A stretch of 64,000 bases of DNA from Istiophorus platypterus. Its lineage: Eukaryota > Chordata > Actinopteri > Istiophoriformes > Istiophoridae. The translations under genes were made by a program, and so were the position numbers. The notes under the pieces were generated by a model. That model was not told the origin of the DNA. It saw only the letters and a program-made list of their open reading frames with translations, and did not search any database. Each line of letters begins with the position of its first letter. The first letter of the stretch is position 1. Shown piece after piece: positions 36,667-47,400 of the stretch. Where the stretch lies: contig CM029116.1 in assembly GCA_016859345.1 (NCBI GenBank), forward strand, positions 3,781,643 through 3,845,642, given 5' to 3'.

Positions 36667-37488
36667 CCACTGGAGGGCAGTAAACACACGAAGTTGACAC
36701 GATAGCATTATGTCAAGAATACATTTTTTATGTAATTGTTCAAAATTTTTCTCAAATACGTTTTAAAAATTACTGATGTCACTTTTTTTTATAATAAACA
36801 CATTAACATTTTGCTCATATTGATACTAACGACCCTTCTGACATTAGCAAGGTTTGTTCGCCATGAATCTTGCCCTGGGCAGCAAACACTGATGGGAGGG
36901 GGATTAATTCTGAAAGTTCAGACATGTTATCATATCTTAAGTGTTGTAGCACATCTTTAATTATACAATTTTTACTAATACTGATGTTACTGTTGATGCT
37001 GATTAACGGTCACACTAATAATGACATGTACATCTTGATATTATTAAGGGTTGTGACATTAACACCATGTGTTAATCTATATAGTGCTGTAGTTCCTCAC
37101 CCTGGCCACTGGAGGGCAGTGAACGTTCGCGTTTTCTAAATACACCCATGCCTCAGCCAGTGTCATGGCAGAAGCTTGCACAGGTTAAAAGAACGGACTT
37201 AATATCAATTTAATCTCCAACATGCTGCTGCGCTTTTCTAACAGTGCAAACACTGTAACACAATGGATGCTCATGTTTGACTTTAAGTTTCCTGGACTGT
37301 TGATGGAGAAGACAGAGAATGAGGCTACATCATTATACATATAATAGTGTAACACTGACTCTCTGCACTTGTTGGGTGGTAACCATCTGCTTAATCCTTG
37401 TCCTTGAAATTAGGCCAAAATGTGCTCTGATATCATTTATCACAGGGATTAACCTATTGTTGTAGTTCCTGTGACGACTGGAGGGCAG
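36667..37488 (+). promoter_or_regulatory. cluster of three CTCF-like motifs, same orientation
   Basis: CCACTGGAGGGCAG occurs at 36667-36680 and 37106-37119, and CGACTGGAGGGCAG at 37475-37488. The first two match 13 of 14 positions of the CTCF core CCASYAGRKGGCRS. Each is preceded by a GCAGTTCC or GTAGTTCC word 7-10 bases upstream and followed by an AAC-containing tail, so the three copies share ancestry over about 35 bp. Spacing is 439 and 369 bp. Binding is inference. Confidence 0.4.
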
Positions 37489-38039
37489 GAAACATTCAAT
37501 TTAAATCTCTTATTAACTTTTTTCGTTCATGTTTTTGTGTAGGCTTATGATTGGTCCCGAATTCGTTCTGCAGCACGAGACAACGAGCCTCAAAACATAC
37601 AGCCAGAGGAACAAAGAGCCGTCTGCAGATGGTCTGCCCCCCCAGAGGACAGAGACGTTCTCCAGAATAACTGGAACAGCCTGCGTCCAGGTGAACCTGT
37701 GAGAACCGGGGCTCTTTTAAAGGCAGTGGATGGACACAGCAGTTGTTGTTGTTGTTGTTTTTTAGTTGGATTCTGGGTTTTTCCCTTTTTTCACAAGGAA
37801 ACATATAAACAATCGGCTCCACTAGGTAAATAAAAGATAAATAAAAAAGATTCATGGCTTCATTTTTGAAAGCATCTAAATGGAAAACAACCAGTCATAA
37901 AGAAACTAAGGGGACGGATAAAGTGTATGTATTAGTGAATATACTATAAACTCTGGTATCTGAGAGCAAACTAAACAGCAAACTTCACATTACTGTGAAC
38001 GAAATCAGAAACTATAAAAACCTGCTTATTACTGTTGAA

Positions 38040-38390
38040 GGGGAAAAATCAGGCAACCTGGAGAACCAGTGCAGCGGAAGTAGGAGAGCCGCAATGCGCA
38101 TGCGCCGCGTACGTCGCTTTGTTATTATCACGTGACTCCCGTGGTGTCCGCCACCTGTGAAACCGATAAAAATAAAGACCTGATGATGAAATCTAGAGAA
38201 ACGAAGGTCGCTGAGTCGTGACGAGGCTTTAACGCTGAACGAGGAAACGTCCAGTTCGTCTGACGGCGCTTAAACCGCCTGGAGAAGGACCGGAGCCGCC
38301 GACGGGCTTAAAACGAACAAATACCACGCTTAGCGTTAGCATTAGCATCAGCCAGAGCGCCACGGGACGAGGAAGAGTCTGAACTCACAG
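38040..38390 (+). promoter_or_regulatory. rhbdd1: rhbdd1 promoter and probable non-coding first exon
   Basis: This CpG-richer block lies 1.1 kb before the rhbdd1 ATG. It has an ETS-like GCGGAAGTAG (about 38074), a palindromic NRF1-type TGCGCATGCGC at 38095-38105 and an E-box TCACGTGAC at 38128-38136 (USF/TFE type). A good donor (CTCACA, then GTAAGT) has its GT at 38390-38391, and a matching acceptor AG sits at 39501-39502, just ahead of the start codon. This implies a 5' UTR exon ending at 38389 and a housekeeping-type TATA-less promoter. The motifs are seen; their use is inference. Confidence 0.5.
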
Positions 38391-39510
38391 TAAGTTTATC
38401 ACCAGTCAGCGATGCAGCCGATAGATTCCTCCTCATCATCAAAACACGGCGCTTTACAGCTTTTAGCATAGACTCTGCTGTTAGACTCTTAGCTGTCGTT
38501 AGCAAAATTTACAGGCTTTTGCTCGGTAACTTATTTACAGCATCTCTAGAAACGTTCGTCTAAAGAAAAGTAAGAAAAGTGCTCCACTGGCAGAAAATAA
38601 TACAATAATCCGATGGGCGCATGGCCAGGACAAGACAAGGGACGGGCTGTCGCTTATATCAAATGAAACTGATGGCCAAGAGCCAAAGTCCATTCAATTC
38701 ACATATTAGAATTGGACGAGCACTCACAAAGCTTCTTCCTTGACATCTTGCTCTTATCAAACCCGAAGGCCTGAACCCTGACCCTGAAACTCCTGTGTGT
38801 AAGTGGACTGTCGCTAATGACTCATTAGAAATAAAAATCTAAGGAGAAATTTAGTGCGCGCTCTCCCTTTTTCTTGTGTGTGAATTCAGTGGATAGTTAT
38901 GGGTTCACCCTACGTTTAAATTAATTAATTGTGGTGTACTTTCTCATACACACTCTCTGAGCCCATAGTACATTTCAAGCTGGCTGTAAACAGACAAACT
39001 CAGAAAAGTGTGACCTGATGGAATAAATTAATAGATTTAATTCTTGCCGCTCTGATCGCTGCTCGGATATTCAGACTAACTCCAACCAACCAAGCAAACT
39101 TTGTTCATGTGGCTCTTTTTTCAAGACAGATGTTACAGCTGCTTTACTGAAGGATACAATGAGAGAGAGGCAAATAAAAGCCAGAGAAGATGATATATCA
39201 AAACAAGAAGTTTAAACCACAAAGTACAGTATAAACTCAAAGACAGCAATTGACTTTTAAGGTGCCTTTTAAAGATTTGTCTTCTTTTATGAGTGGCTGC
39301 TCCAGAGTCAAGGAGCATGAAAATCATGTTTCAAATTCCGCCTTGTCTTTGGAACACTCAGAAATCTCTCTTTTTTTAAAAAAGTGAGGCGCCTCCCAAT
39401 GATAAATGGGCACAACAACTCTTTCTCTCGACGCCTTCCATTTTAAATTTTCTGACACGGTGGAAATGACCGAAAATTTATCTCACGGTCGTCACTTCCC
39501 AGGCTGAAAT

Positions 39511-42142
39511 ATGCGGAACCGACAGAGGGCCTCCCACCTGGGACTTTTGCTGCTGGCCTCCCAGCTGTTCCAGGTGGGCCTGGACAACATCCCACCCGTC
39601 ACCCTGGCTGTCCTCAGCCTCAACGTGTACCTTTTCCTGTTCCCCGCGGTTCCACTCTTGCAGGTAATGCACTTATACAGCACTAACAATATAGACAGAG
39701 TTTTTTTTCTCAAAAACCTATAGAAAAAGGTTACAATAAAAGTATTGGGTTGGTAGCAAATTAATCAACAGTTGACTAACTTACCGTTTTATCTAATGTG
39801 AAAAGATGCTGCTTTTCTTTATTTCATAGTATAGTATCATATTATCATAGTACAAAGTACCTGCTACTATAGCAGGTAAAATGGCAATTTTTTAACTCAC
39901 TGGCCCATTCAGCACGTGGACCACACTTCAGGAATCACATGCACCATTGCCTTGTACCGTATAAAGGTGATATTATCAGTGCTGATAAGAATCCTACTAC
40001 TTTCTCTCACATCCATAGGCCTGTGTGAGTGTCCAGCATGCATACTGGGAGAGCGACTGGCGCCGTCTCCTGTTATCCCCCCTGCACCATGTGGATGATT
40101 TGCATCTTTACTTCAACATGGTGTCCTTCATCTGGAAAGGTATCCGGCTGGAGCGACGGCTGGGTGGGGCCTGGTTCCTCTACCTGCTGTCAGTCTTCTC
40201 CCTGCTCACCGGACTGGTCTACCTGGTGCTGGAGGTGGGGTTAACAGAGCTCACCCAGAACCATTCCTACAGCATGAGCTGTGCTGTTGGCTTCTCAGGT
40301 ACAGACTACTGTAATTCTACTGGTGCAACTTGGAATTAACAATAAAAATTATTCAACAATCTTAAAGAGAAAAAAAAAAAAAAACCTCCAGTGTCCTTGC
40401 CACACAACCTACTGTTTCCCCTTGTTTATTAAATGTTGTTAATCCGGCTTGATTCCAGGTGTCCTGTTCGCTCTGAAGGTGCTCAGTAACCACTACCACC
40501 CTGGAGGTGTGACCAGTGTGATGGGTGTCCCCGTGTCTAATCGGTATGCTAGCTGGGTGGAGCTAGTGCTAATCCACATAACATCACCCGGGTAAGTTTA
40601 CAATCACAACAATAGATTCTCCAGGATTTAGGATTCACCTCCAAGATATACTGCAGAGATCAGTGGGATGACACCTGCTTAAAGGACCAGTTCACAAGTT
40701 TTTAACTTGATATCTATTTATTTGCTGGAGTACGACAAGCCCATCGTATGATGATGATCCCTTCAATGTCTCTGGCCACTTCTTACATTCAACACATCCT
40801 TCAGAGTGCCAGTAAAATCCTCTTTGACCCTACACACATTTGCCGTCTTTGGTCCACATACACGCTGCCCGTCAGCAGAATAAACAGGGAAGGGGCCCCC
40901 TTTGCTCTAGAGGCTACCTCCACTTCCCTCCACTGACTGACAGCGTTAGACACATTGACAGTAGAGTTGTCCTGTGAGTTTGTGCTGTCTGATGCTATGA
41001 ATAACAGTGTCCACAAGATGGCGGCGTTTCATTAGTCAGGAGTTAATCTGTGCCCTGCTTCCTCAGGACCTCATTTGTCGGTCACCTAGCAGGCATCCTG
41101 GTGGGTCTGCTCTACACATCTGGACCGCTGAAGAACATCATGAAGAAATGTGCAGGTCTGAATTTTTGTGCTGGGTTTGCATGTTGCTTTTTGTCAAGGA
41201 GTTGCTTATATTTGTGTGCATGTCTGTGTGTTTGTGTGTTAACTGAATATCTTTAACCTAAGGCCCATGCAACCGGTTAAAAGACCCCTGCATGACTTGA
41301 AAAGTCTAAAGATAAACCTTTTAAAAAGCCTTAAATGCCTTAAAAGGTAATTACTTGGACTTTTTTCAAAGGCGATTTAGGTTATATATGTGCATTTAAA
41401 TGATGGACCAATTCTAACACTGAGCACAGCTTTGAGTCCATGTGCAGATCTGTGTGCCTCAGTATTAATCCCTATACGAATCTAAATGCACCTTAACAAC
41501 CCCTTTTTGTACCAAAAGAGTTTGTTTGTTTGTATTTTCACCAGAGTTTGTGCCATCGAATGGATATAACACCCGGCCCACGTCATACTACAACTCTTCA
41601 GGCTCCTCAGGTACCAAAGCGTTGAAGGAAAGTAATTGTATGAACACAAAACCAAAACTGAACAGAGCCTATGCACAAGTGTTGTCTTTGTGTCCAATGC
41701 CTGATATACTGTACCTTATTCCTCTGTGCCATAGAGCCCCATTGCTGTCCAGAAAAACACCACTGTGACACGTTTTTGCAATGGGTTACATGATCCTTCA
41801 TTACCATGAACACACACAAACCATTTTCATTTTACTCATTACCACATACACTGTCCTGCTGCTTTAAATGCTCAGTGGAGCGCTGAAAACAGATGCCAAC
41901 TTATGCTCTATTTACTCCTCTTTGAGTAACGTTTCCTGAAAACTACTTTATCCGGTTCCTATTTTAGGAAATTAGTAAACCTTTTTAAAACTAGTCATAC
42001 TACAGCACATATTTGTCCTCAATAGGAACCAGTGGACTTGAAGCATTGTTGGTTCTGGTCTTTTCATGGGATTTTTTAAAAAAATTAATAGAATATAGAG
42101 TATAGAATACTTTAGCATGTTTTCTATCTATCAACTTATACC

Positions 42143-42190
<48 letters not shown>

Positions 42191-42579
42191 ACGCATGCGC
42201 ACAGGCTACAATGCTACTGGTGGAGGATACTATGCACCAGATAACGCAACCAATCATACAGCGTCTTACACAGGCGGACTGACAGAGGAGGAGCAGTTGG
42301 ATATGGCCATCAGAAACAGTCTGAATGACAGAGGTGAGAGAGGAGGGCGAGAGTATTGATAAATGGAGGGTGATTGGAGGGGCTCTGAATTCTCAAAGCT
42401 TTAGCAGTTTAAACTCACCCTAATTGGCTAAATGCCTGAAGTATATACATCTAATAATATTTTGTTTTGCAGGACAATCCGGCCCAAGAAGAGCCCCCCC
42501 TCCTTATGGTTTCAGCCTCTCGGAGCAGGCGAGAGTTGAGGAAACCAGATGGATGAGACTGAGGAGATTTGACAGCTGA
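39511..42579 (+). CDS. rhbdd1: rhbdd1 (RHBDL4), ER rhomboid intramembrane protease, 7 coding exons
   Basis: Coding exons: 39511-39663, 40019-40298, 40459-40591, 41067-41155, 41545-41610, 42205-42333, 42473-42579 (TGA). The sum is 957 nt, 318 residues; human RHBDD1 is about 315. All introns are GT-AG and all phases agree. The start MRNRQRASHLGLLLL aligns with the family. The catalytic serine lies in CAVGFSGVLFALKVL (Ser144) and the histidine in SFVGHLAGILVG (His195), the same numbers as in human. LSPLHHVDDLHLYFNM and WKGIRLERRLG are the conserved L1-loop and TM2 region. The cytosolic tail has a ubiquitin-interacting motif (TEEEQLDMAIRNSL) and a basic C-terminal end (RWMRLRRFDS) at the place of the p97/VCP-binding motif. 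Known of the family: it cleaves ubiquitinated membrane proteins in the ER for ERAD. It looks intact and active. Confidence 0.96.
42144..42189. repeat. TG microsatellite abutting rhbdd1 exon 6
   Basis: (TG)n of about 46 bp ends 15 bp before the exon starting at 42205. It stands where a pyrimidine tract would be expected; the acceptor is GCGCACAG. Confidence 0.95.
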
Positions 42580-43800
42580 ACCTCCAGGGAAAGGACTGGC
42601 AAGAACCTTTTAGGTGAGGAGGAAATGCCCTCCCGAAGCCTGGTCTGGTCTCTGCTTCCACGGACTGTGCAAGAGCCCTGAACGAGAAGGTCCAACCGCG
42701 CAGTCAGACGCATATAAGAGCTTTTTTTACTGTGTGGTCCATTGTTATTAACATGCCTAGAGTTTTTACCAGAGAGTTGCTATTAGCTATGGAAAGTTAC
42801 TTTAATGCACAAACGCTAGAATGTTCATATGCTAACGAGCAGGTTTTTGTTCGGGTTTGTCTGACACGGAGAAGTTGTCCTCTGATATGCAGCTCCCACT
42901 TTGGGAATTGAGGAGAAAGTTAAGGAGTAATTCTAATATCTCTCAGCCGCTTTTTCCATTGTTGTATTGCTTGTACAACAAATGTCTTAAAGCTGTCTCA
43001 AACTGCATTTTTAAAGCTGAGAAACAATCATTCTATTTGTGACAATGGAAAATGGGTCAATACCACCACTTTGTATTCATTAAGACAACATAAGACCTAT
43101 CATAGCTCGAAATCACAACAATTAGACTTAGAAGTTTATGTCAATCTAGTCAGAAATCTAGTACAAATTCAGGGGCTGGAGATCTTCATCTGATCTCATG
43201 TGGCCTGGTTGGAGAATAAAAAATAAGCCTTTTTTTTTTTTACAAATAAGCTAACAAAAAATATTTCAAAGTTGGAATTGAGTCTAAAATTGACAGCAAA
43301 GGAAATAGAGGCCGAGAATTTGGACGGAGCTTCAAATCTATATTGGTTTCTACCGCTATTGCACTATTAATTAAAAAAGGTAGAATTGAGAAAACTAGTG
43401 GACTCTGGCAGAAATTAAATGTTTATGTTTTATGGGGTGCAAATAAAATTAAGTTTTTGTAATATTATTTTTTCTCCATGAGTTGTTACATGAAAACTGG
43501 CCTAGTCAGTTGGTTGAACTGACAGATACCAGTAAATATCCATGTGATGCTTTTCAGCTTGAGCTGTGGCTCTCTCAATGCTGTTCACAACATTCTGGCA
43601 GATTCCTTTCAAATCATCTTTCATCAGCAAAAAACCAAAACAAAATACTATATGGTGCCAAATACTGTACATTACTTTTATCTTACTGCCATAGTTGATG
43701 AATGCTGTCTTGATATGTATCAGAAATTTTATATCTTGTTTCCTGAAGGCACAGCTGGCTTGTGTAATGTTACATCTGTAATAAATGCTCTTTTTGAGCA
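42580..43800 (+). other. rhbdd1: rhbdd1 3' UTR with candidate poly(A) signals
   Basis: AT-rich sequence follows the rhbdd1 stop with no credible coding exon. AATAAA hexamers occur at 43442-43447 and 43780-43785, and a third at 43992-43997. The second is followed by a T-rich segment and is the preferred end. The boundary is inference; a 3' end read would settle it. Confidence 0.5.
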
Positions 43801-44734
43801 CATAAGCTACTGCTCTGCTGTTTTTGAGTTGGAACAACCCATGTAGTGGACCCCCTGCAAAAACATTGCTGAATTTCATCATGCACTATCTGAGACAGTA
43901 GCATCAAATTATGCGTAATCTCCTTTTTTCTTTTTAACAACCCCAGCACCATGCCACTATAAGTCCTCTTAAAAGTCTCCATGCGACAGTGAATAAAGTT
44001 ACAGAAGCAACATCTAAGACATTAAATTGTTGGCCCTGATTCCCCTAAAGCCCTGAGGCATGGTGGGAAGTAAGACAACTTAATTTGGAGCCAAGAAAAC
44101 ACAGCGAGCCTCTCCTCTCCCCTCATGGGTCCTCAACCGCGGCGCAGCAGATACGATCAAACCGCACATCCCGGTCCCTGAAGTGGCGTCTCATGTAGGG
44201 AGAAGGGAGGAAAAGGTCGTGCGTTAAATATCCAGACTGAGCGTCGCAGCATGCGGGCGTGTAACCGCTCCCACATCAGATGGATTTGACGGATTGCATA
44301 GTCTGATTTTTTTTCCTTCTCTTTTTCTTTTTTTGCATACTGCCCGAGAGAGCGTGGGGAGCTGAGCGGAGCGTGGGGCCCCCGGTAGAATATGACTGGG
44401 GGAGGATGGGATGGGGGGGCTGAGGAGTGACAGAGGGATGACAGGACGGGGACAGCGAGGACACAGTCTGCACAGCAGATGCTGCCTTCGCAGTCTCGCC
44501 TGCGTGTCTGTATCCCGGCTTGTCGGTGGTTTTTTCGGCTCCTTTCTCTGCGCCTGCGCGGCATCAGGGGAAAATCGCGTCACAGTTCGCCATCTCCCAT
44601 CACACCTCTCCTGTAAGTAGATCCGACTAATTGACACTGTGAAGAGCTCCGACTGCTGTGGCGCCCTCGCTGAGCATTAGAGGTGAAATCCACGAGAAAC
44701 ACCCCGTTCTCCTGGTTTACACCTGGAGGCTGAG

Positions 44735-44885
44735 TTCGGTTGACCATTCAGGGTGGCAGGAGAAGCTCGAGGGAGTCATCCTGAAAGCAGAAGATCCTGG
44801 TTCAAAAGCCCCACTGATGAGCCTCGGACATGCGTACGTGTCCTTGAGAAAGTCACTGAGTCCCTGCTGCTGCCGTAACAGAAGA
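44735..44885 (+). repeat. diverged tRNA-derived SINE copy
   Basis: A B-box-like CCTGGTTCAAAAGCCC (about 44789) is followed by GTGTCCTTGAGAAAGTCACT and GAGTCCCTGCTGCTGCC. This is the order and wording of the tail found in many fish tRNA-derived SINEs (usually TCCTTGGGCAAGACACT). It is too diverged to be active. Confidence 0.6.
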
Positions 44886-45069
44886 TGTTGTCTGCCGATG
44901 GACTGAGCTCCCCCCGTTTGAGCGTCAGTTCTTTGCCACGTGATAGAAAACTGGAACTGAATATGGACACAAGAAAACTTTTGTTTTTTTTTTCTCACAT
45001 GAAATAAAAGGGAACAACATGGAAATGCGCCAATATTTTTCAATTTTTGTTTTATTTATTTTTAGATAC

Positions 45070-45190
45070 TTTCTAAATTCTCACTCCAAAAGACGATGAC
45101 TTTTACTTCTACTTGAGTACTTGTTATTATAAAGTAACTGTACTTTTACTGGAGTAAAGATTTTAGCAATTCTGCCCACCTCCATCTGAA
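45070..45190. repeat. dispersed teleost repeat (TACTTGAGTACTT type)
   Basis: Contains ACTTTTACTTCTACTTGAGT and GTAACTGTACTTTTACTGGA, wording of a very common fish element. Family assignment is not certain (possibly a DNA-transposon derivative). Confidence 0.6.
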
Positions 45191-47282
45191 CGAAGAAAAC
45201 AAAAACTGTATGGTATGAATCTGAAAATGATCGGCCAAAATGTAAAATATACAAGATTTAAAACGCGAACCCACTGGTGTGGTCCTTTACCTGAAGCCTC
45301 TTGTCGACTGCTTCACTCGTGATTAACATTAGTTTCCAGAAATATGCCGCCGCGGCAGAAAAATAAAAACTGTCAGCCCAGAATAGACCCCCCCCCTTAA
45401 AGAGCATTAAAGTCATTTTTTTTCAGGGAGCTGTGCAGTGAGCCTCGGTTTGTCAGAGTTGTCAAGGTTGTGATGTTGGATGAGTGTCGGCTTTTCAACG
45501 AAGCAAAGCGGAAGCCACCGGTGACCAGACCCGGCGCGACAGGGCTGTTTCAGACGGGGGCGTGTAGGTGGGCTGAAAGCTCCGTTGATACTTAGCGAAA
45601 ACCCCCCCCGGGCTCTCTGACTGAGCTTAACAGTGGCGTGCTCCCTGCTGCCACGTGCCGCAAACCCACTCTGATCCCCCGGAAAGAAAAAGGCACCCTC
45701 CCCTCAATCCAACGTGAAGGTCAATTTAGCCTTTTGTCTCTGCCAAAGCGTGCTCGAATCACAATGGACCCCCACGGGACCCGTAAACATAAGACCGCAT
45801 AAACGAAACAAGCTTTTAGTCTTAAACCCCCCCCCCAAAAACCAGCAGGAATTTTGGATCCGTCTCTACCCTCCCCGCGGTGCAGCGATTAGCTCCATCA
45901 CACTCAAATCCTACGCGGCAACTCGTAAGGCCTCATAGAGAATGGTATTAACTTGTGTGGAGGTATGAGCCCGGGGCTGATTTTTAGAACAGTTTTATCA
46001 CTCGTGTGCCAGAGTTACACGCTGGCGCTGATGACTGAAGAAACTTGCCGTACTATTTATAGGGTAATCTCGTGAAATCCCCGTCCGTCACTCCCAGCCC
46101 ACCCTCGCTCTCCCGCGTATAATTATCCTGCTGACTTTGTTCTCCACTCTGCCTTCTCTTCCCTGCCCCACAGTGGCACTTAATGTGACTTCCTGTTTCA
46201 CAATCAAAGGCCCTGCACACCCACGTCGATATCTTCGGTTTCTCTCGTTGATTAAAGCTCCGTCCCGACAGCTAAGCCGGAACGACCGAACTCTCTGTAG
46301 CAATAACGGCAATAAAGGTGTTAATTGTTCTGCCTTTAGGGTTCAAACACTTCAACAGACTTGATGGGGGGGGGGGTACAAAGAAGTGTGAAACGGTTTG
46401 TACTGTTGAATTTGGTGCGAGTAGCTGAAATCAACAGTATAAAAACTTCCTGCACACTGACAAAAAAAGGTAGGTATGCAAAACTGGTTTACTCCATGCG
46501 CACAATTTAACACGACGCAGAAAAAAATTGCCAAAAATCGAGGGGCCGTCGTTGGCACAATTATTTACGAAGACTGAATTTAAAACCCATGAGGTAGTAT
46601 CATGGTTGTACAGGCCGTCGTCTCTATCGCTATCTATATATTGTCTACGATTACAAAACTCTTCGTTTTCACATGGAGAGAACCGGTCCCGCATTCAGTT
46701 CACTGCGAGTCCAGCATTTGCATTTTGTGTCCTTGATGACGGCCCCGAGCTAGAAAACGCTGACAAGGTAAAATATTGAATTTAATATTTTATTACAGGT
46801 TGTCCTAAATTTCAAGTTGGCCCAAGGTTACAATTATGGGCCATGTTTAGCATCATAGACTGTAGGACTAAACCACCAATCATTCCTCCTTGCTCAAGAT
46901 GCCACTGCAGCAAATATACGTTTATTTACAGCTTTTATTATAAAAAGGTGTCCTTCAGAGTCCGTAAACAATCTAATCCAGCTCATCCGTCATCAGAGGA
47001 TATGCGCAGCATCACATGCTCTAACAGTTTTGTGCATCTCATGGTCACAAAAAAACGACTTTCCTAATACAAACAGTAGAGGAAAAGGAAATGAAAGCCT
47101 TTGAGCCTGGAAGCATCATGTGCTCGTGCATCCGTCCATCAGTCTCGTCACTTAGATCAGATTCCCTCCCTCTCATATCTGGGACTCATCTCTCTCCCTC
47201 TGTTCCTGGCATTGGATTGCAGGCCATTTTTGCCCATAACTTGTTTGCCTCTGTTTTATTTGAACTCCTCCTCCTTTGTGAT

Positions 47283-47400
47283 TGGTGTAGTCAGGTCAGT
47301 TTTATTTATACAGCCCATTATCGCAAATCACAATTTTGCCCCGAAGGGACTTTACAGTCTTTGCAGCACGAAACCTCTTCTGTCCCCGGAACCTCGGCAC
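47283..47400. repeat. dispersed percomorph repeat (TTTATTTATA-type)
   Basis: TCAGTTTTATTTATACAGCC, then ATCGCAAATCACAATTTTGC and GGGACTTTACAGTCTTTGCA. This closely follows a repeat abundant in perch-like fish genomes and is one reason for the percomorph call. Confidence 0.65.

Larger units (their letters stand above)
35481..38039. other. intergenic region between divergent eml2 and rhbdd1
   Basis: No gene seen. It contains a 20-21 bp unit repeated three times (36252-36309, core GAGGTTTGACCCC), an RFX X-box-like palindrome (35985-35998) and three copies of an ACTGGAGGGCAG motif (36669, 37108, 37477) described separately. The rest is AT-rich and non-coding in appearance. Confidence 0.6.

Noticed and set aside
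44157..44637. Overlapping minus-strand frames of about 135 codons
   Set aside because: Arg/Ser/Pro-rich in all frames, no splice or start context, no family resemblance.
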